NCBI GenBank assembly: GCA_029216955.1 | Contig: JANAVB010010791.1 | Coordinates: 2,816,799 to 2,880,798 of the forward strand | Reading direction: 5' to 3' | DNA: 64,000 bases | Source of the DNA: Iris pallida | Lineage: Eukaryota; Streptophyta; Magnoliopsida; Asparagales; Iridaceae | Shown: in pieces, positions 40,672 through 50,597 of the stretch | Position numbering within the stretch: position 1 is the first letter of the stretch | How the letters are laid out: the number at the start of each line of letters is the position of its first letter | Program-made: the position numbers and the translations under genes | The notes under the pieces: generated by a model | What the model was told of the DNA's origin: nothing | What the model saw: only the letters and a program-made list of their open reading frames with translations | Databases searched by the model: none

Positions 40672-43600
40672 CTTGAGGGCCGATGGCGGGAGTTTCTTTC
40701 AGAACATCTTCATTGACTGCTTCTTCAGGAGATATTTCAACATCCTCTTCAGGGTTTAAAGTATCAGCAACTTTTTTTGCAGACGCCTCCACTTCAATAT
40801 CCTTTTAGGATTTGAAGTCTCATCGACATCATCAGGAGATATATGTTCTTCATTATCCCTTTCGGGATCTTGTATATATTCATCAACATTTCCAGACGAA
40901 GAGCTTTCCTCATCTTCTTCTTCTTCTTCTTCTTCTGCTGCATTCCCACTGTTAGTTGCAGTCTGATCCTCCTGCAGGCTATAACTGCAATCTTCTAAAG
41001 CTGCTATCATTTCACGATCTTCTTCCTCACGAAGAGTTCTAGGAGTAGGAGGAGGTTGAGTTGCCTCCGCAACAGGTAAAAGAGGTCGTACAACATTTTG
41101 TTCTTCCTCTGTGATGTTTTCTCTGGGCTTTTCAGCCTCAGTTCTTGGGTCAAGATTTCCCCTCTGTTCAGTCTCTTCAAGAGTTTTACTCCCATATTCA
41201 GAAACAGGTGTGGGAGATGACATTATAATTCCTGCTGCAGCATCTACTGAAGTCAGGATTTGCCTGGAAGAAGAGTCTGCTAAATTTTTTTTGGTGACCA
41301 CCCTCTTCATTCTGTGTAGAGGTCTGTCAGGACTCTCTATATTTATTGATTCTGCTTGTTTCTGCACGGAAGTTGGTGTAGTAGCTTCTTGATTTGTCTC
41401 GGCCAGCTGCCGAGATTGAGATCTCGTGGTGATCTTCTCCGAAGAATGATCTAGTATCAATTTCTTCTTGGATGCCGGAGCAGGAGGCTCCTCTCTTCTC
41501 CTTTTCTTTGCGGGAGATCTACCCACTTTCAGAGAGATACACATTGCTGCGTTTACTTCTTGAGGGAACATAATCTCCCTCGAAGTTTCTAAAGGTGCAT
41601 TCGCCGGCTCGTGCACCTCATCATTTGCAGGGAGTGACAAAGCGACTCTTTCTTTTCTCAATCTGTTTGAAGATGCAAAACTATCTACGAGACTAAAATT
41701 CTTGGCAAAAGTGTTCGCGGATGTATAGAACACTGAATATGTGAACAGCATCCGAGGACCCTGGGGAGTGATCTTTGCTGGCATTGAGAATACGGCCTTT
41801 GTATCACGGGCATTGTAATAAGCCCAAGCTCGGGCCCCGTCGATCAAGAAACCCTTACCTTGGAGGCAGGTAATTGCATTCCCCACGTGGAATTGATCAT
41901 ATCCAAATTGTCGAGCAAACCGGCTGGGGAGATATGGTTCTAAGTAGCATTCCTCTTCGAACCGGTATACCAGATGAGACGGTCGAATTGTCTTCAACCA
42001 TTCAAAGGCTGCACGGGTTAGAGGCTGTATCTTTGAGTCCACCATGTTTGCTGGCATCTGATCATGTCCGGCAGGGAGAGGAGCACAGCAGAAGTTCTAT
42101 TCTCTATTCAGATTTAAAACATATCTGCACTCGCTCAAAGAAGTGTACTTCCATTTGCCCTGAGAGTACCTTTGCAGGAAGCTGCCATCAACCGGTCCCA
42201 TGCCGGGATCCATTAGAGTGGGATAGTGAAGAAGCAACCATCCAAAGAGATATGTGTATAACAGTTCGAGACGGGGGAATTCTTTCTCTTCTTTTGCTTT
42301 CAACATCGAGTCAGCATACAGACGAAGACTCGCATTCAACTTGCAAGTCATCGCTGATAGCAGATCCACCTTGTAGCCAAAGACTAACTTGACAGCGGCA
42401 AAAAGAACGCCGCGATGAAAGCGGTCCATGGCACTGGATCCTGGGACCACAAACCGTCGGAGCCAGTATGTCAGAAACCCTGCCAACTGGGCTTCTTTTG
42501 ACATGGGTCTATAACCCATTCTTAAATAACTCTCCAGAGTGTCCCCTTTCTTTAAAGGTGGACATTGGTAATCATCTTTCATCTGTTTATCATAATTACC
42601 ACTCTCCTCCATCAGCTTCATGACTTCCGTATTGCTCAAAAGTTTGAAGAAATCAGGATAACATTTGTCGTTTTCCTTGGTCTTTTTCTCCTCTAAATGG
42701 TTAAGAAACAGATACGGCAGCCACTTTGAGGAATAGCAGGTGTTGGCTATAGCACTCTTGTAGAACAAAGAGCATATCTTATAATGGCATAGCAGTTCCT
42801 CGAATACTGCTACCATTTCTGCATTTTCTCTTCTAAGTTTGTCCAACTCGTCATTGGTTGGAACAAACTCCTCATACGGAGCATCTGCCACGGGCAGGTA
42901 CGAGATATACTTCATCTCGTGGAGTGCAAACCCCATCTCTCCACCCGGGGTCATGAAGGTCCCTGTTTTATAATTGTACCTTTCAGACAAGGCTAAGAAC
43001 ATATGTGGGTTGGGAGCAAAACCATATACAGTGGCGTGCACTGCTTGATACAGATTGATCTGTTGGAGTCTGTCTTCGAATGTCGTCAGAATCCAATTTG
43101 CAATGTAGTTCCATCTCTTGTAATCTGGATTCACCAATCCAGTCAGTCTGATGTCTTGTTCGGGGTATTTCCTTTCAGCCTTTGCAAATTCATTGGCGAA
43201 TATCGGTGTCCTGACAGGCATCAGCAAAGAGAAGTTCTCTGGCAGAATGCAGCCGGGTCTTAAGCCTCTCAACAGGACGCTGTATCTATCAGAGGAGCTG
43301 TAAAACATATCTTTCTTGTCTGACCCCTTCTTTACGAAGATTTTTCCTGCACGGGCGTCCTGGAAAAGAGTGATGTTCCACTCCATCTTCCTTGGGTAGC
43401 TCGCATGAGCATACCGTGACAAAGGAAGACAGCGGGTAATGTCTGGTATGAAGAATGATCTATCTTCCTGATGAACTATTCTCTCCTCCATCCTCGGCCT
43501 AGGCTGAGAGATTTTCTCAAAGGCATCACCAAACAGGAATAAGGGTTTCTTATGAATAACAACATCTGCTGACACTAGGGGCTGTCCATTCATCAAACAC

Positions 43601-43754
43601 ATTAAAGTCTCATTATCCTGGGAGATCAGAATAGCCTGACGGGAGGCCGGCAGGTCATATTTGGGATAATGAACATGAGACAGATCTTCTTTATATTCAG
43701 ACTCTGAGAGAGTTCCCACAAAAGTTTCATATTCTGGGTTATCTCTCATATTCA

Positions 43755-44122
43755 CTGTATCAGACAAAAAAAAAGACAAAAATTTAGTACAAGTCAAAAT
43801 CAAAAAGTTCTGTCATCAAATTGCGCAACATCAGACTGCGCAACATCAGATTGCGCAACATCAGTTTGCGCAAACATCAGACTGCACGAATAAACAGTCA
43901 TCAGTTTGCACTGACAATCTCGCACAAATCAGCAGATTGCGCTGACATTCAACCGATTGCGCAGAAAGTCATTCTTCATAAAAATAAAGAACTTACTGAG
44001 TTGTGCAACCAGAACCCTAAAAAGGGTGGTGCAGTATGATCACATCTCTAAAAAGAGATGGATTCTGAGGGATAGTGAGATCGAAACCCTAAAAAGGGTT
44101 TTTGATCTGAAAAGTTCTCTAC
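43755..44122 (-). other. Intron 1 of the Tat-2 antisense gene
   Basis: Donor TTAG then GTAGAG, acceptor CTGATACAG then TGAATATG; 368 nt, phase 1. It holds a cluster of ATTGCGCAACATCAG-like repeats (43816-43970), the same TGCGCA word found in the LTRs. Confidence 0.8.
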
Positions 44123-44337
44123 CTAACATCGCAGGATGCGCATCTTCATGACGAGAGGCTCGTCGCGTAGTTCTGGTGGAGGATTCGGCCGGGGCCTTGC
44201 CCTTAGCGGCGGCGGTGACGGCGGAGGAACGTCGGGGTGCCATGAAAGTCGTCGGAGAAGGAGGACAGAAAGGGTTCGGGGATTTCTCTTAAAAGCACGA
44301 AGGATGCAAAGTAAAGAAATGAAAATAAAGATATGGC

Positions 44338-44345
44338 TATTTATA
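44338..44345 (-). promoter_or_regulatory. TATA box of the Tat-2 antisense gene
   Basis: Minus-strand ACTATAAATAGCC, about 95 bp before the ATG at 44243 and outside the LTR, so this gene has an internal promoter reading away from the 3' LTR. Confidence 0.7.
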
Positions 44346-44498
44346 GTCTTCGAATATGAAGCGGCTGCCTCGGATTGCGCCTAAAATTGGGGGCTATTCA
44401 AATTGCGCAGACAGCTCATCATCATGCGCAACTTGATTTGAATTTAAAAAATTCAAAGTATTTCGAAACTTTGAATAAAATCAACTATCGAAAACTTT

Positions 44499-44509
44499 GA
44501 AGGGGGTCT
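44499..44509 (+). other. Polypurine tract of Tat-2
   Basis: GAAGGGGGTCT directly before the 3' LTR. Confidence 0.8.
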
Positions 44510-45397
44510 TGTAGGTCCTAAAAAATCAAGTTGTATCAATCAACAAAGTCAAAGAATCAAGATACACATCATTTTGATGAATTGTGCATACAACAGATTG
44601 TGCAGTAATCTAATTGCACATACTGGTTTGCGCATGTTCCCAACTGCGCAGGCTGACGTGGCTGAAGTCATCATTACCTAAATCAAATCAAATCTTCCTG
44701 ACAACTGACAGCACGAAGAACGAGGAGACTGCTCGTTTATTGTGCCGCACAGTACTCGAGGGCGGCTGACAGCTGGCAGCGCAATCCATTCCTGTGCAGT
44801 CTAATCCTGCGCAAACCAAAGTCTGCGCAGTTCAGGTTGTACATTCTATCAACATAACTGACAAAGTACACGTGGTATTCAGGCCATCAATTGCTCATTA
44901 CATGGCAACTGCCTATGCATGATCATGCGTATTTCAATCAAATGATGCCATGTATCCAAGACAGTTGGCCCACGATCCAGCAACTGCTTGCGCAGTCCAT
45001 TGCTGCGCAGTCTATTGCTGCACAAACCATCCTGCGCAGTCTAGAATAACTAAAAGTTAGTTATTTCCAGAACTCAATAAATAGAGTTTCAAGTCTTTAT
45101 TTCAAGAGGATCAAGAGATCAGAGATCAGATATCAGAAATCAGAGAGTCCAGGAGTTCTTGCCCAAGTGCTGCTGCATTCTTCCGAGACTTTTGCCTTCA
45201 ACTTCTGAGGCTTTTGCCTTCAGTTTCCAGAGTTGTCTTCAACTTCAAAGGCTCCGTCTTCAAAGTTCACATCATCCAAGGGATAAAGCAATCGTCATCT
45301 AGATTGGATTCCTATAGTTGTAATTTTCCCAGAATTCTTGTAATCTTTATTACACAGTTTGTATCAATAAAGTTTTATACTTTTGTTTTTGCAAACA
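44510..45397 (+). repeat. 3' LTR of Tat-2
   Basis: 888 bp. It differs from the 5' LTR at about forty positions, many at CG or TG/CA positions inside TGCGCA words. Confidence 0.95.
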
Positions 45398-45402
45398 GAC
45401 AC
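45398..45402. repeat. Target-site duplication GACAC, right
   Basis: Follows GCAAACA; repeated at 28577-28581. Confidence 0.95.
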
Positions 45403-46030
45403 GTAGCAATGGAGAGGATCTTTCAGTTGCTGAGATCTTGGGTGATTAGCACCCTTTCATAGGCTGAATCGAGTCAAAGGACACGTGTCGTAGGTCCATG
45501 GCTCAAAGATCTCGGATTTGGTGGAGAGTGATCTGATAGGATGCGCCTGGGATTGGGCGCATGATGAGACTTTGGCTTGCAACCTTTAGGAGTCACGAAC
45601 CAGTCTGGGCGCACGACTTTTGAGGCGCATGCGAGGCTTCAGTAGTGACTTTGACTTCTGTCTTTTGGGATCAGAGAAAAGTCTAAGGCGCATGGCTTTT
45701 GAGGCGCATACAGAGATTTGGATGTATGGCTGCGGAGGCGCATGCGAAATGGTTGGGCGACCACGTGGCTTGTAACCGCCGGAGGAAAGTAATGATGATG
45801 CTGACGTTGGCGATGCTTCGTCTTCTGAAAAAGCTGTCAACTGTTCAGTCCTCGGGGATTGGCTACTGTCGTGTCAGACTTCAGCATTTAATGTTCTTTG
45901 ACGGGTGATGGGCTGTTGAGTGGGCGCATCGATCTACGTTCCACTAGGCGCATGGGGACGCATGGGCGCATCCTTATAAGGTGCTTGGTGCTAATAGGCG
46001 CGTCAGTATGATGCGCGGTCTGACCGGCAC
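45403..46030 (-). repeat. Probable continuation of the Tat-1 5' LTR (U3)
   Basis: It directly continued 28581 before Tat-2 inserted. About a dozen GGCGCAT/GATGCGC words occur between 45538 and 46030; the same words lie at 28440-28520 in the other LTR half. The outer LTR end is not identified because no second LTR copy is available; AAAGGACA at 45476-45483 is one candidate. Confidence 0.45.
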
Positions 46031-46205
46031 ATCCGTTTTCATGACACGTCTTTATTGGCCCGACTGTTACGTTCTTCGAGTGCTTTAAATAGCCGTTTTT
46101 GACTTGGCCGAATTCGAAGCGTCAGGTTCATCACCATTAATTTAAATTCATTACACGGGATTCGGAGAGCCCGCCACTTAGCGTATGGGTTTGATTTGCC
46201 CGGCC

Positions 46206-46213
46206 TATAAATA
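46206..46213 (+). promoter_or_regulatory. Candidate TATA box, unassigned unit
   Basis: CCTATAAATAGTGG on the + strand, opposite to Tat-1; followed after about 25 bp by a pyrimidine-rich likely start. Confidence 0.45.
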
Positions 46214-46259
46214 GTGGTAAGGAGAGAGTCTGCTTCTCGTTCCCTCACGTCCTTCCGAA

Positions 46260-46616
46260 ATGAACTTGTTTGCTCGAGCACATTCTGTTGACGAGATGCT
46301 CCCGAGGGTGAAGATGTGACGCATTGTCTTCATTGGTGCACTTGAAGGTGACTATTACATCCAAAAGTCGGAGTCGAGGGCTTCTGAGGCAGACGGAAGG
46401 TGCCTGTTGCATCCAAAGATCGGGATGCTCGAGCTTCGTCTTCGTTATGCTGGAAGAGCCGCAGATCGAAATTGCGATGCCCCGGCTTTGGAGGCTCTTT
46501 CCTCTGTCAGAGTGGGTGTTGCCCATTCTGGTTGTGTTGAAAGCCTCCTTTTGCCGTGGATCAATTGCGGTGCTCTCCTCTTCCTTTGGGCTTTAGAGAG
46601 CTCTTCCTCCAGCTAG
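46260..46616 (+). pseudogene. Small unassigned ORF downstream of a TATA box
   Basis: ATG 46260 opens MNLFARAHSVDEMLPRVKM, then one TGA, then about 100 more codons in the same frame to 46616 (RIVFIGALEGDYYIQ, PKIGMLELRLRYAGRAAD). I recognise no domain. It may be the leader part of another Tat element or chance open frame; the TATA box 50 bp upstream and the polyadenylation-like stretch at 46985-47040 are the only support. Confidence 0.25.
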
Positions 46617-46699
46617 GGGGTTGATTGCCCACCCTCGTTCTGCTTAATAAATGCTTCATTAGTCGAAGCATTTGATCGGGTCGAGGTAAGGCACATATG

Positions 46700-46945
46700 C
46701 TGAGACTTCATGATGCGCCTGATTGAGATGCTGAAGTACAGCACATAAATGAGCTGCTGAAGGGATGCACATAACTGAGGATGCACCTGACTGAGCTGCT
46801 GAAGGGATGCGCCTGGCTTAGACGCTAAAGTGATGCGCCAAACTGAGACGCCGAAGAGATGCGCCTGACTGAGACGCCGAAGAGATGCGCCTGACTGAGA
46901 GTGCATGGCGAGATGCGCCTATTTGAGAGCGCATGGTGGTTGCCG
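46700..46945 (+). repeat. Tandem repeat of about 26 bp built on GATGCGCC
   Basis: Units such as GATGCGCCTGACTGAGACGC, followed by CGAAGA. About nine degenerate copies. The GATGCGCC word is the one that also encodes Asp-Ala-Pro repeatedly in the Tat-1 ORF1. Confidence 0.75.
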
Positions 46946-47264
46946 CGCCTGACTGTAGACTTAGGGTCTTTTCTTTTTGTAGAAGTTCTCCTTTGTACAG
47001 CCTTTTTTAGACATGTAATAGAATTTTTATATGAAATAAAAATCTTCTTTTAATGTCTATGCTTTTGCTGTTTGCTGTGCCAAGTACTTCATCTGAGCTT
47101 CCTGGCGCATGTAATGTTTAGGCGCATAGGATTTCTGTTCCTGAAATTCCATGCTTCTACACTCCTAAGTGAATAATCCCCTGAACATGACAAAAAACAT
47201 AAATGCTTCATTGAGGAGTTAATCATTTTTTCTACTAGAAAAACACCCCCATATGGCACCCATG
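46946..47264. other. Unassigned; possible polyadenylation region
   Basis: TTTTCTTTTTGTAG, then AATAGAATTTTTATATGAAATAAAAATC (46985-47045 overall) resembles the 3' end of a + strand transcript. Nothing else recognised up to the copia LTR. Confidence 0.35.
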
Positions 47265-47394
47265 TGCCCCACCACACCTCATGTGCATATCTCAATACAA
47301 GCAAAGCTTTATATAGAGATACTCACTTTTTGGTGTGAATAATGTACGACTATGCTTCTAGTCTCCAAGGCAAAAATACCAACAATCCTCCACA

Positions 47395-47396
47395 TA

Positions 47397-47458
<62 letters not shown>
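47395..47458. repeat. TA microsatellite, left of the GC-rich insert
   Basis: About 58 bp of (TA)n. The 5' LTR fragment has a GT/AT-rich run at the same place (62815-62842), so the microsatellite belongs to the LTR. Confidence 0.85.
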
Positions 47459-47461
<3 letters not shown>

Positions 47462-48237
47462 CAACATTTTATTGAATAATAAAGGTGGCTCGAAAGGAGC
47501 AGTACAGGTGCCAGGGACCAAAATACACAAAAAAGCCCTGTAAGACGCAGTAGAAAATACATAAAGGTGAAATTCAAATTTCGAAAAATTTCGAAATTTG
47601 AAAACTAAGCAGGTCAGCAAAATAAACGCAAAAGCGGTTGAGGGCGCTCGGCCCAGGGGGGGTGGCATACTGCCATAGGGTTTTCTTCTTCTTCTTTTTT
47701 TCTGGATCGGAATTCAAATTTGAAAAAATTCAAAATTTAAAATCCGCCAGGGGGAAACGTCCGGCGTGTGTCCCGAGAACGCAGGAGGGGGCGCGTGGCG
47801 TGGCCCAAGGGGCACGGGGCCCGGGATAGGGGCGCGGGACCCAAGAAAGGGGCGCGGGGCCCAAGGGGCGGTTCAGCGCCCGGAGCCAGGCGCGCTGCTC
47901 GAGGCCAGTGCCCAGAGCCAGGCGTGCGGCTCGAGGAAGCGGGCGGCGCGGGGCCACGGTCCCCCCGCCGACGGGGGGGAGGGGGAACGGGACGCCGACG
48001 GCCGCCGGGGAGTGAACCGTCGTCGAACAGGGGAGGAGAGGGGGGGTAAAGGGGCAGGGGAAAGGAGGGGTAGGGCAGCCCGCCTAACGGAGGAAGCTTA
48101 GAACTCAACCTCCGGGGATGGTCCGGGGAGGACCATCGACAACCAGCAGGCGGCAACAAACCGGAGCCCGCGCGAGGAGGATGTCGGCGAGGGAGGGGCC
48201 GGTCAAAAGCGGCAGGGGGGTGGCCTCCAGCGCGCGC

Positions 48238-48240
<3 letters not shown>
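47459..48240. mobile_element. GC-rich insert inside a TA microsatellite, unknown type
   Basis: About 780 bp, very GC-rich from 47740, bounded on both sides by (TA)n. Inner sequence at the left end has two AATTCAAATTT-GAAAAATTT inverted stretches (47570-47600, 47710-47740). On the minus strand it ends with AATAAAATG just before the TA run. No credible coding sequence, although long GC-rich open frames exist. Micron-type MITEs of rice are known to sit in TA microsatellites; similarity in sequence was not checked. Confidence 0.4.

Positions 48241-48282
<42 letters not shown>
48241..48282. repeat. TA microsatellite, right of the GC-rich insert
   Basis: 42 bp of (AT)n directly following CGCGCGCCGG. 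Confidence 0.85.
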
Positions 48283-48284
<2 letters not shown>

Positions 48285-48578
48285 GTTGAACGTTCCCCAC
48301 AGTGGCTGCCCATCATGCATTAGGATAGATGTCGCTACGACTTGAATCTTCCCGCATGCTAAGCCTTGAATTCTGTACCATAGCTGCAATTCTTCTCACT
48401 CATATAATGACATCAACTGTGCTTTTGGATGCACATTAAAGGCCCTATGCCAGTCTAGTTTCGGTGTATGTATATTGGGTGTCTACAATATTTTTCTCAA
48501 GAGACGACCTATATCTCTATCCATACACTCTAGGTGAGTTCTTTTAAAGAGTCTTGCCATGAAGCCTTTTGCTTCGTT

Positions 48579-48937
48579 GTGGTGCTACACCACTATGTCA
48601 TTACCCAAAGCTGAGGCTCTACTTCATATGGTGTCATACCACTATAGCATGAGGCCCAGCCTCTTTGTAGTGCCAAACTATCCAGCATGAAGTCTTTCGC
48701 TTCCTTGCGGTGTTACGCCGCTGTGACATGGCTTGCGAAGCCGAGGCCGTACCCTTTCTAGGTACCTCATGTGTTGTCACACCACTGAACATGAGGCCCA
48801 GCCTCTTTGTAGTGCTGCCAACTACTCTTCATTCTAAAATATTAAGCCCACTTGCCTATGTACGGTGCTACGCCGCGGTGACTTGGCCCGAAGCCGAGAC
48901 TTACCCTCACTAGGTATCTCATGTGGTGTCACCCCAC
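48579..48937. repeat. Six 15-nt hairpins of consensus GYGGTGYYACRCCRC
   Basis: At 48579-48593, 48628-48642, 48707-48721, 48771-48785, 48862-48876 and 48923-48937. Six-base arms around 3-nt loops CTA, TCA, TTA, TCA, CTA, TCA. Paired changes include GTGGTG/CACCAC and GCGGTG/CGCCGC. A second family, TTTGTAGTG...ACTAC, alternates with them (48664, 48804, 48951). Confidence 0.75.
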
Positions 48938-49633
48938 TGTTGCACGGACTACTACACTCCTTTGTAGTGATGTGCTACCCGTGCTTCCTGTAAAGTACGT
49001 CAAAATTCTAAATGTTCGAGAACTCATTAAGTCTTCCAAGCCATCCTTCCACATGACTTTGTTCTATGTAAAGAACAAACAGTAGACAACAGTAGTTCTG
49101 GGTTCATAACCCCGCAATCTCCCAAAGGATTATCCACTATGTAGGAACGTTGAGCACCTCTAGAAGGGGGCGGGGCGAATAGAGTGCATGTGTACAATGG
49201 AAAGGTAATCACCAAATAAAAATTATATAAGCAGTATTACATGTATGAAGTACTGGGCAGATGATATCAAACTATGAAATTTAAATACGACGATGTATAC
49301 TGGTATCCCTCGGAGAGGACTAGTCTAGTCTCGAGTACTCTTCCTCGATGTTAATCCACTACGTCACAAACTTTAATCGAGTGCTTGCAGCTCCTTACAA
49401 CATGAGTTTTCGTCCGAAGGACTCGCAACTTCAACAGAAGAAAACTTTAAAAACTGGAACATTTTTGTAAAGCCTTATTTACAACTCGAACCAAACTCTA
49501 CATTGAATCATAGAGGCACTTGGCTTGGCTAGGAGTCGTTAAAGGCAAGATATGAAAATGAATAGCTCTGGAATGCTTTTAAACAGAGAGAAGAGAAGAA
49601 TGATTGAATGATTTGGAATGGAAAGTGCTCCTC

Positions 49634-49641
49634 TATTTATA
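49634..49641 (-). promoter_or_regulatory. TATA box of the copia LTR
   Basis: Minus-strand GCTATAAATAGAGG, about 505 bp inside the LTR. Confidence 0.6.
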
Positions 49642-50144
49642 GCATTTTTTGGGGCAGAACTCGGCATGAATTTGGGTCCATAAATTTTGTATTTGAAAAG
49701 TGGTTACAGAATTCAGGAAGACTAAAACAGTCTGGAACTAACCTGATCGAACTCGGGCCAAACTAGTCTTGAGTTCTATCATAAATATCTGCTCACTTTT
49801 GTTGGACTTTTTTGTATAGGTATTGGATATATGATTGGGTATAGGCTTAGTATAGAATGTGGGGTAGATAGTAGGCTTATTTTGGACAGTAGAGTTCAGT
49901 AGAAAGTCAGTTGCCAATCCGATCAACCTCACATTTTCCTAGACCCAATAAAAGGAACAATACATAATAAAATATAAAAACAATTCTTGATCAGCATCTG
50001 ATGTTTCTGTATGATGAAGATAACGAGTAGTAGCACACTGGATGTAGACGTTCTGTTTATGTACCTATAGTGTATTATTTGTGTATCGACCAAAGTTTAC
50101 GTTGATTAGCAAAATCAGGTGTGACTATGACCAATGGGCCAACA

Positions 50145-50366
50145 ATCTCCTCTATTTTGATAATTGACAAACTTTGAGTTTATACCAAATAATATAAAAA
50201 ATAATATTATAAATTTTTATATCTCTTTGATTTGGTACTTGGCACTTGATATTTGTGTGTCATTTGGTATAGTACTATTCTCCCTCTTTGTCATTTGTAC
50301 AAAATGAATGCTCCCCCACAAGTAGTGAGTACAAACAACAAATAAGAATACAATATAATCATACCA

Positions 50367-50402
<36 letters not shown>

Positions 50403-50597
50403 CAAACTGCATAAATATAGTAGATGTCACAAAACTCAGTACATGCAAGTATAAAAACAGATGAAATAAATATGGAAGTCTGAAAGAGACTTAACCATAA
50501 CTAGTGCATAAAAAATAAAAACTACAAGATCATCATCATCATCGGTAGCAGAATATCCAATGCCCAAAGACGCTCATCAACTCTCATCATCACCTAT
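50145..50597. other. Copia polypurine tract and 3' untranslated region
   Basis: Minus-strand TCAAAATAGAGGAGAT precedes the LTR; a second purine run (GACAAAGAGGGAGAATAG) lies near 50268-50290. An (AAT)n repeat occupies 50367-50402. No gene. Confidence 0.6.

Larger units (their letters stand above)
39518..44243 (-). pseudogene. Four-exon antisense plant-mobile-domain gene of Tat-2
   Basis: Exons 44243-44123, 43754-40672, 40596-40405 and 40332-39518 join in frame at all three introns (phases 1, 1, 1). Exon 1 encodes MAPRRSSAVTAAAKGK; exon 2 the plant mobile domain (GEMGFALHEMKYISYLP, PVADAPYEEFVPTNDE, IRPSHLVYRFEEE, YLEPYLPSRFARQFGYDQ), then a basic PAKKRRREEPPAP stretch (possible nuclear signal) and acidic low-complexity sequence. 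Exon 4 is coiled-coil-like. Two lesions: TAG at 42097-42099, and a 1-nt frameshift near 40803 in a TCCTAAAAGG context. It has its own TATA box and lies antisense to the genomic RNA. Antisense extra ORFs after pol are known from plant Tat elements; their role is unknown. Host MAIN/MAIL1 proteins with this domain act in silencing, which suggests but does not prove an epigenetic role. Confidence 0.85.
28582..45397 (+). mobile_element. Complete Tat-type Ty3/gypsy retrotransposon Tat-2
   Basis: Two 888-bp LTRs (TGTAGG...GCAAACA), 5-bp duplication GACAC on both sides, primer-binding site at 29473 and polypurine tract at 44499-44509 define a 16.8 kb element. Sense genes: ORF1, gag, protease, RT-RNase H, second RNase H-integrase (29472-38390). 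Antisense genes: a 106-codon ORF (38795-38475) and a four-exon plant-mobile-domain gene (44243-39518). It lies inside the Tat-1 5' LTR, so it inserted later. The LTRs differ at about forty sites by eye, nearly all transitions. One stop and two frameshifts in gag-pol make it inactive. Confidence 0.95.
47265..50144 (-). repeat. 3' LTR of the copia element (with GC-rich insert)
   Basis: The right edge is GGGCCAACA next to the tract AATAGAGGAGAT (minus strand LTR start TGTTGGCCC). The left edge TGCCCCACCACA matches the 5' LTR fragment at 62696. 2880 bp including the 47459-48240 insert. Minus-strand TATAAATA at 49634-49641. A six-hairpin array lies at 48579-48937 downstream of the likely start. 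Confidence 0.7.

Noticed and set aside
47737..48300. Long Pro/Arg-rich open frames in the GC-rich island
   Set aside because: Open in several frames on both strands, as expected for very GC-rich DNA; partly made of Tyr-Ile repeats from the TA microsatellite.
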